Origin: Campylobacter mucosalis
Lineage (GTDB): Bacteria; Campylobacterota; Campylobacteria; Campylobacterales; Campylobacteraceae
DNA length: 64,000 nucleotides
NCBI RefSeq assembly: GCF_013372205.1
Contig: NZ_CP053831.1
Coordinates: 310,001 to 374,000, forward strand
Direction: 5' to 3'
Shown here: positions 18,240 to 27,387 of the stretch, in pieces
Layout of the letters: each line of letters opens with the position of its first letter
Position numbering within the stretch: the stretch's first letter is position 1
The notes under the pieces: model-generated
The model's input: only the letters and a program-made list of their open reading frames with translations
Told to the model about the DNA's origin: nothing
Databases searched by the model: none
Translations under genes and position numbers: made by a program

Positions 18240-19745
18240 ATGAATAACAAGATAATAATATTTGATACAACTTTAAGAGATGGCGAACAAAGCCCTGGAG
18301 CGTCGATGAATACGGCTGAAAAGCTTCAAATAGCACTTCAGCTTGAAAGGCTTGGCGTTGATGTTATGGAGGCTGGTTTTGCCGCTGCTAGTCCTGGCGA
18401 CTTTGACGCTGTAAATCAGATAGCAAAACAGGCTTCAAACATACGTGTTTGCTCTCTTGCTCGTGCAGTCCAGAGTGATATTAAGGCTGCTGGAGAGGCG
18501 CTTAGCCCGGCAAAATTTAAGCGTATTCATACATTTATAGCCACAAGCCCTATACATATGGAATATAAGCTTAAAATGTCGCCTAGCGAGGTTATAAAAC
18601 GAGCCGTAGAGGCTGTAAGGTATGCTAAAACTTTTTGCGATGATGTTGAGTTTAGTTGCGAAGACGCTGGTAGAAGTGATATAAATTTTCTAAAAGAAAT
18701 TTGCGACGCCGTTATAGGTGCTGGTGCTGGGACGATAAATTTGCCAGATACGGTTGGATATCGTTTACCAACAGAGCTTAGCGATATGATAAGCCAAATG
18801 GTTAAATTTATAGATAATAGAGCAGTTGTATCCGTGCATAACCACAACGACTTAGGGCTTGCTACAGCAAATTCTCTTGCTTGTGTACTAGCTGGTGCTA
18901 GGCAGGTAGAGTGCACTATAAACGGTATAGGAGAGCGTGCCGGAAATGCCGCACTTGAAGAGATTGTAATGGCTATAAAGACGCGTAAAGATGTATTTAG
19001 CGAGCTTTACACTGATATTATCGCAAAGGAAATTTACCCAACTTCTAGGCTGATAGCTAGTATAACGGGTATAGAGCCACAGCCAAATAAAGCAATAGTT
19101 GGCAAAAACGCATTTGCACACGAAAGCGGAATTCATCAAGATGGCGTGTTAAAACATAAAGAGACCTACGAGATTATCAGTGCAGAGAGTATCGGTCTTG
19201 AGAAAAACTCGCTAGTTCTTGGCAAACATAGTGGTCGTCACGCATTTAAGGATAAGCTAATCTCTTTAGGATTTGATCTTGATTCTGAGGCTTTAAATAC
19301 GGCGTTTGAGAAATTTAAAGAGCTTGCTGATAAGAAAAAAGAGGTTTTTGATGATGATATTAGGGCATTAGTTTCAGAAGAGATTACTAAAATTCCACAA
19401 TCTTATGAGATAGTTGGATTGCTTCAAAGTAGTGGTGGCAATCTTGCTAGTGCTTCTATAAGTATTAGACACAATGGCGAGATTATAAGCGATTCAGCAC
19501 TTGGCAACGGCACGGCAGACGCGATATTTAAGGTTATTGATCGTATTAGTGGCATAAGTGGAGCATTAAAAGATTATAAAGTCAGTGCTGTTTCTCAAGG
19601 TAAAGACGCACTTGCCAAGGTTGATGTGAAAGTTGAATTTGAGGGCGGTGGTGCAGTGATGGGTCACGGACTTGACATAGATACGATGATGGCAAGTGCA
19701 AAGGCATATATTGGTGCATTAAATAGCTATATGCGTAAAATTTAA
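18240..19745 (+). CDS. leuA: 2-isopropylmalate synthase LeuA
   Basis: A 501-residue enzyme condensing 2-ketoisovalerate with acetyl-CoA, the first committed step of leucine synthesis. The TIM barrel holds [14 protein letters not shown] (metal and substrate), [16 protein letters not shown] (metal-binding His pair) and GIGERAGN; the C-terminal about 120 residues form the LeuA dimer regulatory domain that binds leucine (G-A-V-M-G-H-G region). AAAGGA precedes the ATG. It follows the leader peptide with Leu codons, so expression is probably controlled by leucyl-tRNA charging. The rest of the leucine operon (leuBCD) is not here. Confidence 0.97.
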   Translation: MNNKIIIFDTTLRDGEQSPGASMNTAEKLQIALQLERLGVDVMEAGFAAASPGDFDAVNQIAKQASNIRVCSLARAVQSDIKAAGEALSPAKFKRIHTFIATSPIHMEYKLKMSPSEVIKRAVEAVRYAKTFCDDVEFSCEDAGRSDINFLKEICDAVIGAGAGTINLPDTVGYRLPTELSDMISQMVKFIDNRAVVSVHNHNDLGLATANSLACVLAGARQVECTINGIGERAGNAALEEIVMAIKTRKDVFSELYTDIIAKEIYPTSRLIASITGIEPQPNKAIVGKNAFAHESGIHQDGVLKHKETYEIISAESIGLEKNSLVLGKHSGRHAFKDKLISLGFDLDSEALNTAFEKFKELADKKKEVFDDDIRALVSEEITKIPQSYEIVGLLQSSGGNLASASISIRHNGEIISDSALGNGTADAIFKVIDRISGISGALKDYKVSAVSQGKDALAKVDVKVEFEGGGAVMGHGLDIDTMMASAKAYIGALNSYMRKI

Positions 19746-19759
19746 ATTTAGGAGAATTT

Positions 19760-20026
19760 ATGAAAGCTATCGTAACTGTTGTAGGAAAGGATAGAGTGGG
19801 CATAGTCGCTGGAGTGGCGTCAAAACTAGCAGAACTTGGATTAAATATAGATGATATATCTCAAACCGTGTTAGATGAGTTTTTTACTATGATGGCGGTA
19901 GTTTCATCAGATGAGAGCAAGGACTTTACGCAGCTTAGAAGTGAACTTGAGGAGTTTGGCAAGACGTTAAAAGTAAAGATAAATATCCAAAGCTCAGCGA
20001 TTTTTGACGCTATGCATAACATATAA
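19760..20026 (+). CDS. ACT-domain protein, UPF0237 family
   Basis: An 88-residue protein that is a single ACT-type ligand-binding domain: KAIVTVVGKDRVGIVAGVAS, LNIDDISQTV and a C-terminal KVKINIQS strand. Such GcvR-like stand-alone ACT proteins usually bind amino acids and regulate a partner. The partner is probably the next gene, since this pair (UPF0237 plus UPF0210) is conserved in many bacteria. Good ribosome site AGGAG. Placed after leuA, but no direct link to leucine is proven. Cytoplasmic. Confidence 0.85.
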   Translation: MKAIVTVVGKDRVGIVAGVASKLAELGLNIDDISQTVLDEFFTMMAVVSSDESKDFTQLRSELEEFGKTLKVKINIQSSAIFDAMHNI

Positions 20027-20035
20027 GGCAAGGCT

Positions 20036-21373
20036 ATGGATATACAAAAAGTAACTGAAACTATTGCTATGATAGAGGAGCAAAATTTTGATGTCCGCAC
20101 GATAACTATGGGTATATCTTTGCTTGACTGCATAGATCCTGATATACAAAAAGCAGCTGATAAAATTTATAACAAAATCATAGACAAAGCAAGAGATTTA
20201 GTCGCTGTGGGTAATGAAATTTCAGCAGAACTTGGCATACCAATAGTAAATAAACGTGTTTGTGTTACGCCCATATCTATTATAGGTGCAGCCACGGATG
20301 CTAGTGATTATGTGATACTTGCAAAGGCACTTGATAGGGCGGCAAAAAAAATTGGCATAGATTTTATAGGCGGGTTTTCGGCTCTTGTGCAAAAAGGCTA
20401 TCAAAAGGGCGATGAAATTTTAATAAACTCTATCCCAGAGGCTCTCGCTCAGACTGATTTTGTGTGTGCTTCAGTAAATGTCGGCTCAACCAAAACAGGC
20501 ATAAATATGACCGCAGTCCGTGATATGGGAAGGGTTATAAAACAAACTGCAGAGCTTTCAAATTTGGGTGCGGCAAAGCTTGTTGTATTTGCAAATGCGG
20601 TTGAAGATAACCCCTTTATGGCAGGAGCTTTTCACGGAGTAGGCGAAGCAGAAGTGGTGATAAATGTCGGTGTTTCAGGGCCTGGAGTTGTAAAACGTGC
20701 ACTTGAGAAAGTGCGTGGTGAAAGCTTTGATGTCGTTGCAGAAGTTGTAAAAAAGACAGCCTTTAAAATAACTCGCATAGGTCAGCTAGTAGGTCAAATG
20801 GCTAGTGAGCGACTGGGCGTGAAATTTGGTATAGTTGATCTATCACTTGCGCCAACTCCTGCTGTTGGCGACTCTGTGGCTCGTGTTCTTGAGGAGATGG
20901 GACTTGAGGTTGTGGGCACTCACGGAACAACTGCTGCACTTGCTTTGCTAAATGATGCTGTTAAAAAGGGTGGTGTGATGGCGTGCAATCAGGTTGGCGG
21001 ATTGAGCGGGGCATTTATACCAGTTTCAGAGGATGAGGGTATGATAGAGGCAGTTAAAAATGGCTCATTAAACCTTGAAAAACTCGAGGCAATGACTGCT
21101 ATTTGTTCTGTTGGCCTTGATATGATAGCCATACCAGAAGATACGCCAAGCGAAACGATAGCAGCGATGATAGCGGACGAAGCGGCAATAGGCGTTATAA
21201 ATCAAAAGACAACTGCCGTGCGTATCATACCAAAAGGAAAACAAGGCGATATGATAGAATTTGGTGGACTTTTGGGTAGAGCTCCAGTAATGAGTGTAAA
21301 TATGGCTTCATCGGCTAAATTTATCGCTCGTGGCGGACAAATTCCGGCGCCGATACATAGCTTTAAAAACTAG
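20036..21373 (+). CDS. UPF0210 (DUF711) family protein
   Basis: A 445-residue cytoplasmic protein of the UPF0210/DUF711 family, related in fold to pyruvate formate-lyase-like barrels but without a glycyl radical loop or radical SAM motif. Gly- and Ala-rich segments ([39 protein letters not shown]) are typical. Biochemical role unknown to me. It follows the ACT-domain protein by nine bases and the two are probably functionally coupled. Ends just before a strong bidirectional terminator shared with mnmG. Confidence 0.85.
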   Translation: MDIQKVTETIAMIEEQNFDVRTITMGISLLDCIDPDIQKAADKIYNKIIDKARDLVAVGNEISAELGIPIVNKRVCVTPISIIGAATDASDYVILAKALDRAAKKIGIDFIGGFSALVQKGYQKGDEILINSIPEALAQTDFVCASVNVGSTKTGINMTAVRDMGRVIKQTAELSNLGAAKLVVFANAVEDNPFMAGAFHGVGEAEVVINVGVSGPGVVKRALEKVRGESFDVVAEVVKKTAFKITRIGQLVGQMASERLGVKFGIVDLSLAPTPAVGDSVARVLEEMGLEVVGTHGTTAALALLNDAVKKGGVMACNQVGGLSGAFIPVSEDEGMIEAVKNGSLNLEKLEAMTAICSVGLDMIAIPEDTPSETIAAMIADEAAIGVINQKTTAVRIIPKGKQGDMIEFGGLLGRAPVMSVNMASSAKFIARGGQIPAPIHSFKN

Positions 21374-21378
21374 ATTCA

Positions 21379-21403
21379 TAGGTTTTGGATATCCCAAAAC
21401 CTA
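21379..21403. terminator. Bidirectional terminator between UPF0210 gene and mnmG
   Basis: Ten-base perfect inverted repeat TAGGTTTTGG / CCAAAACCTA around a five-base loop, squeezed between two convergent stop codons. T-run follows on the plus strand (ATTTTTTTA at about 21408). It abuts the mnmG stop, so it can end both transcripts. Confidence 0.7.
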
Positions 21404-23269
21404 CTACATTTTTTTATTAAACATCTTTATGTAAATTTGCAGTATATCAATCGCAGCTGGTGTTATACCAGAAATTTCACTTGCGGCAAATAGCGTTGGC
21501 GGTGCAAATTTCTCAAGCTTTTCAACCACTTCGTTGCTAAGTCCACTAATGCCTCTAAAGTTAAAACCCTGCGGAATTTTAATGCTTAGCATATCTTTCA
21601 TCTTATCTATTTGATTTTTTTGCTCGTTTATGTAGTGTTTGTATTTACACTCGGTTAAAATTTGTTCCAAACTTATATCGTCAAGATTTGTGAAAAACTC
21701 ATCAAGTTTTTTAAGCTTATCTTTGGTAAAACTTTTTCTGGCAACTATCTTTTGCAGTGTTACTTTTTCGCTTATGATGTCCTCATCAAGATTAGATAAA
21801 AATGCCAAATTTTCCTTTGACGGCGTTATCTCTTTTGTGTTTAAAAGTTCAAGCCCGGCTTTTAAATTTGTAGCTACATTTTGTATTCTTAAAAATGTAT
21901 TTTCATCAAGCAAACCAAGCTCATAGCCATATACGCCAAGCCTTAAAATAGCGTTATCTTCACGCAAAAGTAGACGATATTCAGCACGTGAAGTAAACAT
22001 ACGATATGGCTCTTTTGTGCCTTTTGTGACAAGATCATCTATAAGCACACCTATATATGCCTCATCTCGGCGAAGTATGAGTGGCTCTTTGCCTTTGATA
22101 GATAGTGTGGCGTTTATACCTGCCATAAGCCCTTGTGCTGCCGCCTCTTCGTATCCTGTTGTGCCATTTATCTGACCAGCTAGATAAAGTCCTTTGATCT
22201 TTTTGGTTTCTAGGCTATGTTTTAGCTCAGTTGGATCGACATAGTCATACTCTATGGCATATCCGTGTCTTACTATACGGGCGTTTTCAAAACCCTTAAC
22301 AGAGCGTATCATCTGCACTTGCACATCATAAGGCAAACTCGTTGAAAAGCCGTTTATATAATACTCTGTAGCTTCTTTTGTTTGTGGCTCTATAAAAAGA
22401 TGATGACGATCTCTATCGCCAAAGCGATTTATCTTATCCTCAATGCTTGGACAATATCTTGGACCAACGCCTTCAATCTGTCCCGTAAATAGCGGTGCTT
22501 TATCAAAATTTGAGCGTATTGTTTCGTGTGTTATTTCGTTTGTGTAAGCGATATAGCAAGGCAGTTGCTCTGGATTAAAATTTTGCGTTCTAAAACTAAA
22601 AGGCGTAGGCTCGTTATCGCCATCTTGCTTTTCAAGTATGCTAAAATCAATACTCTTAGCGTCAATTCTCGGGCAAGTTCCAGTCTTTAATCTACCTATA
22701 TTTAGACCCAAATTTTTAAGACTACTGCTTAAATTAGTAGAGCTTAACTCTCCAACTCGACCAGCTTGTATTTTGTTAAAACCCACGTGAATAAGCCCGT
22801 TTAAAAACGTCCCAGTTGTTATTATTAGCTTTTTTGTGTTGTATGTATTGCCAAGGTTTGTCTTAACTCCTGAAATTTCGCCATTTTGAGTTAAAATTTC
22901 AGTCGCCATCTCTTGAGTTATGTCCAAATTTGGCGTGTTTAAAAGCACGTTTCTCATATAAACGCGGTATCTATCCATATCGATTTGAGCACGTGAGCCA
23001 CGTACTGCTGGACCTTTGCTCTCATTTAGGATACGAAACTGAATCCCAGTAGCGTCAGTCGTAAGTCCCATTTGACCGCCAAGAGCGTCTATCTCTTTAA
23101 CCAAATGTCCCTTTGCTAGACCACCTATTGCAGGATTACAAGAAGCAGCACCAATCTGCTCAGCCAGTATGGTTATGAGCATAGTTTTTTGTCCCATTTT
23201 AGCAGCAGCCAAACACGCTTCTATTCCAGCGTGTCCGCCACCAACGACGATTACATCATAGTTATTCAT
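21404..23269 (-). CDS. mnmG: tRNA uridine-5-carboxymethylaminomethyl modification enzyme MnmG (GidA)
   Basis: A 621-residue FAD enzyme that with MnmE modifies U34 of tRNAs reading NNA/NNG codons. The N-terminal FAD site is [19 protein letters not shown]; family stretches include [54 protein letters not shown] and [16 protein letters not shown]. The C-terminal helical domain ([16 protein letters not shown]) binds MnmE and tRNA. The only intact long minus-strand gene in the first half of the window. Length is normal. Divergent from the TRAP operon across 189 bases of AT-rich DNA. Confidence 0.97.
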   Translation of the reverse strand: MNNYDVIVVGGGHAGIEACLAAAKMGQKTMLITILAEQIGAASCNPAIGGLAKGHLVKEIDALGGQMGLTTDATGIQFRILNESKGPAVRGSRAQIDMDRYRVYMRNVLLNTPNLDITQEMATEILTQNGEISGVKTNLGNTYNTKKLIITTGTFLNGLIHVGFNKIQAGRVGELSSTNLSSSLKNLGLNIGRLKTGTCPRIDAKSIDFSILEKQDGDNEPTPFSFRTQNFNPEQLPCYIAYTNEITHETIRSNFDKAPLFTGQIEGVGPRYCPSIEDKINRFGDRDRHHLFIEPQTKEATEYYINGFSTSLPYDVQVQMIRSVKGFENARIVRHGYAIEYDYVDPTELKHSLETKKIKGLYLAGQINGTTGYEEAAAQGLMAGINATLSIKGKEPLILRRDEAYIGVLIDDLVTKGTKEPYRMFTSRAEYRLLLREDNAILRLGVYGYELGLLDENTFLRIQNVATNLKAGLELLNTKEITPSKENLAFLSNLDEDIISEKVTLQKIVARKSFTKDKLKKLDEFFTNLDDISLEQILTECKYKHYINEQKNQIDKMKDMLSIKIPQGFNFRGISGLSNEVVEKLEKFAPPTLFAASEISGITPAAIDILQIYIKMFNKKM

Positions 23270-23458
23270 AAAATTTGCCTTATTTTTAAAATATGGATTT
23301 TATCAAAATAGCAATAAATTTTTGCTTCGTAAATTTTAATGCATATTGTTACTATATTACACACTTTATAAAATAAATATGTTTCAAAAAGTAATAAAAT
23401 ATACTTAAACGCAAAAAATTCTCATACAATTATCTTGAAATCACCAAAAGGAGAAGAT

Positions 23459-24451
23459 ATGAAAATCGTAAGTGTTACTTTATTAAGTTGTGCTTTGGCA
23501 CTTTCAAGCTTTGCGGCTGAGAAAATTTATACTATCAAATTTGCTCACGTTGTTGCAGCAACTACCCCAAAGGGCAAGGCTGCGGATTTTTTTGCTAAGC
23601 GTGTAAATGAGCTAAGTGGCGGAAAGATAAAAGTTGAGGTCTATCCAGCAGCTCAGCTTGTAGATGATGACCGAGTTTTTATGTCGCTAAAACAAAACAA
23701 CGTCCAAATGGCAGCTCCTAGTTTTTCAAAATTTACGCCGATAGTTCCGCAGTTTCAGCTATTTGACTTGCCATTTATCTTTAGAAATACAGCTCATCTT
23801 TATGCTGTTCAAGAAGGAGAAGTTGGAAAACAACTTAAAGAGATGATAGCTAAAAAGGGTTTTGTGGCACTTGATTTTTGGGACGCTGGATTTAAGCACT
23901 TTAGCTCAAGTAAAAAGACTATCGTTAAACCAGAAGATGCAAAGGGTCAGAAATTTAGGATAATGAGCTCAAAAGTCCTTGAAGAGCAGACTAAAGCAGT
24001 TGGAGGAAATCCTCAAGTTCTGCCATTTTCAGAGGTTTATCCAGCACTTCAGCAAAAGGTCGTAGACGCTACTGAAAACCCGCTTTCAAATTTCTACAAC
24101 AGCAAATTTTATGAGGCACAAACATCTTTGACGCTCTCATCTCACGGCTATCTTGGGTATTTAGTTGTTATGAGTGATAAATTTTGGAAGACGCTTCCTG
24201 ATGATTTAAAAACTCACGTAACTAACGCTTTAAAAGAGGCTACCGAATTTGAAAGAGCTGAAAGTGCAAAAGAGGACGCACATATCATCGAGGCACTTAA
24301 GAAGTACTCAGCTGATACAAACAAGCTTGAGATAGTTGAGCTTTCGCCTGAGCAAAAGGCTGTTTGGGCGGACGCTATGAAGCCTATATATCCTCATTTT
24401 TATAAAACTATCGGTCAGGATTTGATAGAAAAGACTATAAATACAAAGTAG
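23459..24451 (+). CDS. dctP: TRAP transporter solute-binding protein DctP
   Basis: A 330-residue periplasmic binding protein. Signal peptide MKIVSVTLLSCALALSSFAA, then IKFAHVVAATTPKGKAADFF and the conserved ligand-binding arginine region GQKFRIMSSKV with NPQVLPFSEVYPALQ and the DATENPLSNFYNSKFYE motif, typical of C4-dicarboxylate (succinate, fumarate, malate) DctP proteins. It delivers substrate to DctQM. The ATG at 23459 has AAGGAG upstream; an in-frame start 24 bases earlier would put charged residues before the signal peptide. Substrate is inferred from the family; other organic acids are possible. Confidence 0.92.
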   Translation: MKIVSVTLLSCALALSSFAAEKIYTIKFAHVVAATTPKGKAADFFAKRVNELSGGKIKVEVYPAAQLVDDDRVFMSLKQNNVQMAAPSFSKFTPIVPQFQLFDLPFIFRNTAHLYAVQEGEVGKQLKEMIAKKGFVALDFWDAGFKHFSSSKKTIVKPEDAKGQKFRIMSSKVLEEQTKAVGGNPQVLPFSEVYPALQQKVVDATENPLSNFYNSKFYEAQTSLTLSSHGYLGYLVVMSDKFWKTLPDDLKTHVTNALKEATEFERAESAKEDAHIIEALKKYSADTNKLEIVELSPEQKAVWADAMKPIYPHFYKTIGQDLIEKTINTK

Positions 24452-24457
24452 GCTAAA

Positions 24458-25000
24458 ATGCAAAGATTTTTTGAAATTTTAGATATAGGTATTGCAAGTG
24501 TCAATAAGACAATTGCAGTTATAGGCATAGCAGCAGGAACGCTGCTAGCCTTTGTAAATGTTGTGATGAGATATTGCTTTGATACTGGTTGGGCGTGGGC
24601 TGGAGAGCTTACAAACTACCTGTTTATATGGTCGGCATTTTTTGCGGCGGCTTATGGTTTTAGAAAGGGCATACATATCTCGGTTACTATACTTATAGAG
24701 CGTTTTCCTGCACCAATAGCAAAGGCGTATTTGGTCTTTTCTAGTGTGATTACAACTCTATTTTTAATGTTTATAGTTATCTATAGTTTGCAATATTTGC
24801 AAATTTTAAAAGAACTTGAGTTTATGAGTGTTGATCTTGGTGTGCCTCAGTGGATACCAATGTCTGTGCTTCCAATAGCGTTTTTAGGTGCTAGTTATAG
24901 AGCTGGCGAGAAGGTTTATCAGATAGCGACAACTCCAGCAGATGAGGTTATACTCAACGCTGAGGCTGAGATGATACGTGACTCTATAAATAAAAAATAG
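24458..25000 (+). CDS. dctQ: TRAP transporter small membrane subunit DctQ
   Basis: A 180-residue inner-membrane protein with four hydrophobic helices (about 17-38, 55-75, 90-112, 128-150). The conserved W-A-W-A-G-E-L-T-N-Y segment after helix one and FRKGIHISV are typical of TRAP small subunits. It bridges the binding protein and DctM. Six bases after dctP; dctM follows at once. Function is safe, substrate as for dctP. Confidence 0.92.
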   Translation: MQRFFEILDIGIASVNKTIAVIGIAAGTLLAFVNVVMRYCFDTGWAWAGELTNYLFIWSAFFAAAYGFRKGIHISVTILIERFPAPIAKAYLVFSSVITTLFLMFIVIYSLQYLQILKELEFMSVDLGVPQWIPMSVLPIAFLGASYRAGEKVYQIATTPADEVILNAEAEMIRDSINKK

Positions 25001-25009
25001 GTGACTGAT

Positions 25010-26293
25010 ATGACTATTGCGTTTTTATTTATTAGTCTTTTTGGGCTTATGCTAATAGGTGTTCCAGTAGCCGTAGCACTGGGCTCTAGCACGGTTTTGA
25101 CTATGCTGCTTTTTACAGATATTGACGTTTCAACTATACCACAACTCATATTTGACGGCATAAACAAATTTGCTTTAATGGCGATACCTATGTTTATTTT
25201 AGCTGGAAATTTACTAAGCAAGGGTGGCTCTGCTAGGCGTATTATAGACTTTGCAAAGTCGATGGTAGGACATTTGCCTGGTGGTTTGCCTATGAGTGCG
25301 ATATTTGCTTGTGTGATTTTTGCAGCAGTTTCTGGTAGCTCTCCAGCAACTGTTGTGGCCATAGGCTCTATAATGTTTGTGGCTATAAAAGAGGCTGGAT
25401 ACCCCTCTGCTTACGCAGTTGGTGGCATTGCAACGGCAGGAAGTCTTGGAATTTTAATACCTCCGTCTGTTGTTATGATAGTTTATGGAGTGACGGCTGA
25501 GGTTAGCATAGCAAAGCTGTTTATGGCAGGGGTTGTGCCAGGGCTTATGCTTGGAGCTATGATGGTAGCTCAGACATATTTTGGTGCAAAAAGGCTTGGG
25601 TTTAAGGCAACCAAGCCAGAGCCTTGGAGTGATAGGATAAAGAAATTTTCAAAGGCATTTTGGGCTTTATTAATAGTTGTTGTTGTCATAGGCGGGATTT
25701 ATGGTGGAATTTTCACTCCAACAGAGGCAGCAGCAGCAAGTGCGGTTTATGCACTTATTATCTCGCTTTTTGTTTATAGGGATATTAAGATAAAGGATTT
25801 ATGGGGCATTTGCCTTGAGTCCGCACTTACGACTGCTATGATATTTTTTATCATTGCAAATGCCGTTGTGTTTGCTTATTTATTAACTAGTGAGCAGATA
25901 CCTAAGAGTATCTCTGATAGTATAATGGCTGCAAATATTGGCAAAATCGGCTTTTTGATAATCGTAAATATCTTGCTTTTTATAATGGGTCAATTTATGG
26001 AGCCATCATCGGTTGTTATGATTATGGTGCCTTTACTTTTACCTATTGCGTTAGAGCTTGGTATAGATCCGGTGCATTTTGGAATTTTACTTATCGTAAA
26101 TATGGAGATAGGTATGATAACACCGCCTGTTGGACTAAATTTATTCGTTGCAAGCGGACTTACTGGTATGAGCCTAAAAGATGTCGTGGTCGCTTGTTTA
26201 CCTTGGACTTTGACACTATTTATCGGACTTATGCTAGTAACTTACATACCTGAGATTTCACTATGGCTACCTAACTTAATGTATGGCGGATGA
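25010..26293 (+). CDS. dctM: TRAP transporter large membrane subunit DctM
   Basis: A 427-residue membrane protein of the DctM/ion transporter superfamily with about 12 helices, which couples solute uptake to the sodium or proton gradient. Characteristic stretches: PMFILAGNLLSKGG, ALSGSSPATVVAIGS-like VSGSSPATVVAIGS, IPPSVVMIVYGV, FTPTEAAAASAVYAL, and GMITPPVGLNLFVASGL. I use the ATG at 25010 with AGGTGA six bases before it; a GTG at 25001 is the alternative. Followed by a clear terminator. Confidence 0.92.
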   Translation: MTIAFLFISLFGLMLIGVPVAVALGSSTVLTMLLFTDIDVSTIPQLIFDGINKFALMAIPMFILAGNLLSKGGSARRIIDFAKSMVGHLPGGLPMSAIFACVIFAAVSGSSPATVVAIGSIMFVAIKEAGYPSAYAVGGIATAGSLGILIPPSVVMIVYGVTAEVSIAKLFMAGVVPGLMLGAMMVAQTYFGAKRLGFKATKPEPWSDRIKKFSKAFWALLIVVVVIGGIYGGIFTPTEAAAASAVYALIISLFVYRDIKIKDLWGICLESALTTAMIFFIIANAVVFAYLLTSEQIPKSISDSIMAANIGKIGFLIIVNILLFIMGQFMEPSSVVMIMVPLLLPIALELGIDPVHFGILLIVNMEIGMITPPVGLNLFVASGLTGMSLKDVVVACLPWTLTLFIGLMLVTYIPEISLWLPNLMYGG

Positions 26294-26296
26294 TTT

Positions 26297-26323
26297 TAGA
26301 CGACCAAATCGGTCGTCTTTTTG
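26297..26323 (+). terminator. Rho-independent terminator after dctM
   Basis: AGACGACC / GGTCGTCT, eight perfect pairs with a five-base loop, followed by TTTTTGT. It ends the dctPQM operon four bases after the stop. Confidence 0.9.
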
Positions 26324-26410
26324 TCTGCTAAAATATGTGCAGTTTTACCACATTTAATGTGTAAAAAATTCATATTAAAATTTAGTGTAAAATACCATAA
26401 AATCGAGCTT

Positions 26411-26446
26411 TTTAAGCAAAAAAATATAAAATTTTTTGTATCATAA
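26411..26446 (+). promoter_or_regulatory. 36-bp promoter module shared with the amino acid ABC operon
   Basis: TTTAAGC, seven A, TAT, an A4/T6 tract and GTATCAT. It differs at only three of 36 positions from 57862-57897. TATCAT at 26439 is a likely -10 box, 34 bases before the ATG at 26478. Identity extends through the spacer and the -35 region, more than a core promoter needs. Confidence 0.65.
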
Positions 26447-26477
26447 AAACATCAAATTTTATATCAAGGAGATAATA

Positions 26478-26663
26478 ATGTTTATCAAGTTAAATGACCG
26501 TGTTTATCTAAACACAGACCGCATTACAAGAGTTAAGATAGATAATGTCCAAGACGGCATTCGCATTCGTTTTTACGAGGGTGTGGCTCAAGTTGCTAAA
26601 AGTGGTAGATTTGAGAGCTTTGAAGCGGCTCAAAAATGGCTTGAGCAAAATTTCGTAAAGTAA
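26478..26663 (+). CDS. Hypothetical protein, 61 residues
   Basis: A 61-residue cytoplasmic protein that I do not recognise. It starts MFIKLNDRVYLNTDRITRVK and continues with strand-like segments (GIRIRFYEGVAQV) and a C-terminal helix (FESFEAAQKWLEQNFVK), so a small beta-sheet plus one helix is likely. No signal, membrane segment or Cys pair. Start: ATG at 26478 with AAGGAG seven bases before. It stands alone between a terminator and a hairpin, with its own promoter module, so it is a one-gene unit. Coding is well supported by codon use and the ribosome site. Confidence 0.75.
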   Translation: MFIKLNDRVYLNTDRITRVKIDNVQDGIRIRFYEGVAQVAKSGRFESFEAAQKWLEQNFVK

Positions 26664-26670
26664 AACTTCA

Positions 26671-26686
26671 GGGCATTTTTATGCCC
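26671..26686 (+). terminator. Hairpin after the 61-residue protein gene
   Basis: GGGCAT-TTTT-ATGCCC, six perfect pairs and a four-base loop, eight bases after the stop. No T-run follows (AAACCACTC), so it may be a weak terminator or an mRNA-stabilising end. Confidence 0.5.
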
Positions 26687-26725
26687 AAACCACTCTCTCT
26701 TACAATTATTTAAAAATTTAGATGA

Positions 26726-26731
26726 TATAAT
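26726..26731 (+). promoter_or_regulatory. -10 box upstream of yedF-selD
   Basis: TATAAT preceded by TTTAAAAATTTAGATGA; 62 bases before the yedF ATG, which leaves a leader of about 55 bases. Confidence 0.6.
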
Positions 26732-26738
26732 TTTACAA

Positions 26739-26776
26739 GCTTCAAGGTCGTGGCTGAAATTTCAGCTTTGAAGAGC
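26739..26776 (+). promoter_or_regulatory. Structured leader of yedF-selD
   Basis: Inner palindrome GCTGAAATTTCAGC (26753-26766) enclosed by an outer stem, TTCAA (26741) with TTGAA (26768). It lies between the -10 box and the yedF ribosome site AAGGA. Role unknown; structure only. Confidence 0.35.
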
Positions 26777-26793
26777 AAAATTTAAGGAAAAAT

Positions 26794-27387
26794 ATGCAAA
26801 GGTTAGATTGTAGAAATTTAGAGTGTCCAGAGCCTGTTATCAGGACAAAAAATGCCCTTAATGAGCTAAAAGACGCCCAAAAGCTTGAAATTTTAGTAAA
26901 TTCGCAAGCCCCGCGCGAAAATATCTCGCGATTTTTAAACTCACAAAATCAAAATTTCAGTATCAAGGATCTGCCTAATGGCGAAACGCTTTTTGAGGTT
27001 AGCAAAAGCGGTGTTTTAGCCGAGGTAAATACAGATGATTTTGTGTGTAACACTCTTAGTAAAAAGGTTATTTTTTTAAACGAAGATAGAACTGGCAGTG
27101 GCGAGGTTGGAGTTGGACTTTTGGCGAAATTTTTAGGTGCATTTTTACAGGTTGAAAATAAGCCTTATGCCGTTTTGCTCGTAAATAACGCAGTTAGATT
27201 AAGCACAGATAGGGCACAACCAGCTTTTAAGGCACTTAAGGATTTAGAGGCACTTGGTGTTAAAATTTTAAGTTGCGGCAGTTGTCTTGAGGCTTATAAA
27301 TTAGTCGATAAACTGGGCGTTGGCGAGATAACAAACGCCTTTGAAATAGCAGATATTTTAAGCAAATATGATGAGATAAAACTTTGA
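26794..27387 (+). CDS. yedF: Selenium metabolism protein YedF
   Basis: A 197-residue two-part protein. Residues 1 to about 72 are a TusA-like sulfur-carrier domain with the Cys of NLECPEPVIRTKNAL; residues about 80-195 are a DsrE-like domain with a C-x-x-C in ILSCGSCLEAY. This arrangement is the YedF family linked to selenium-utilising bacteria, probably involved in selenium delivery or storage. It overlaps selD by four bases, which supports the role. Exact chemistry is not established. AAGGA precedes the ATG. Confidence 0.9.
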   Translation: MQRLDCRNLECPEPVIRTKNALNELKDAQKLEILVNSQAPRENISRFLNSQNQNFSIKDLPNGETLFEVSKSGVLAEVNTDDFVCNTLSKKVIFLNEDRTGSGEVGVGLLAKFLGAFLQVENKPYAVLLVNNAVRLSTDRAQPAFKALKDLEALGVKILSCGSCLEAYKLVDKLGVGEITNAFEIADILSKYDEIKL

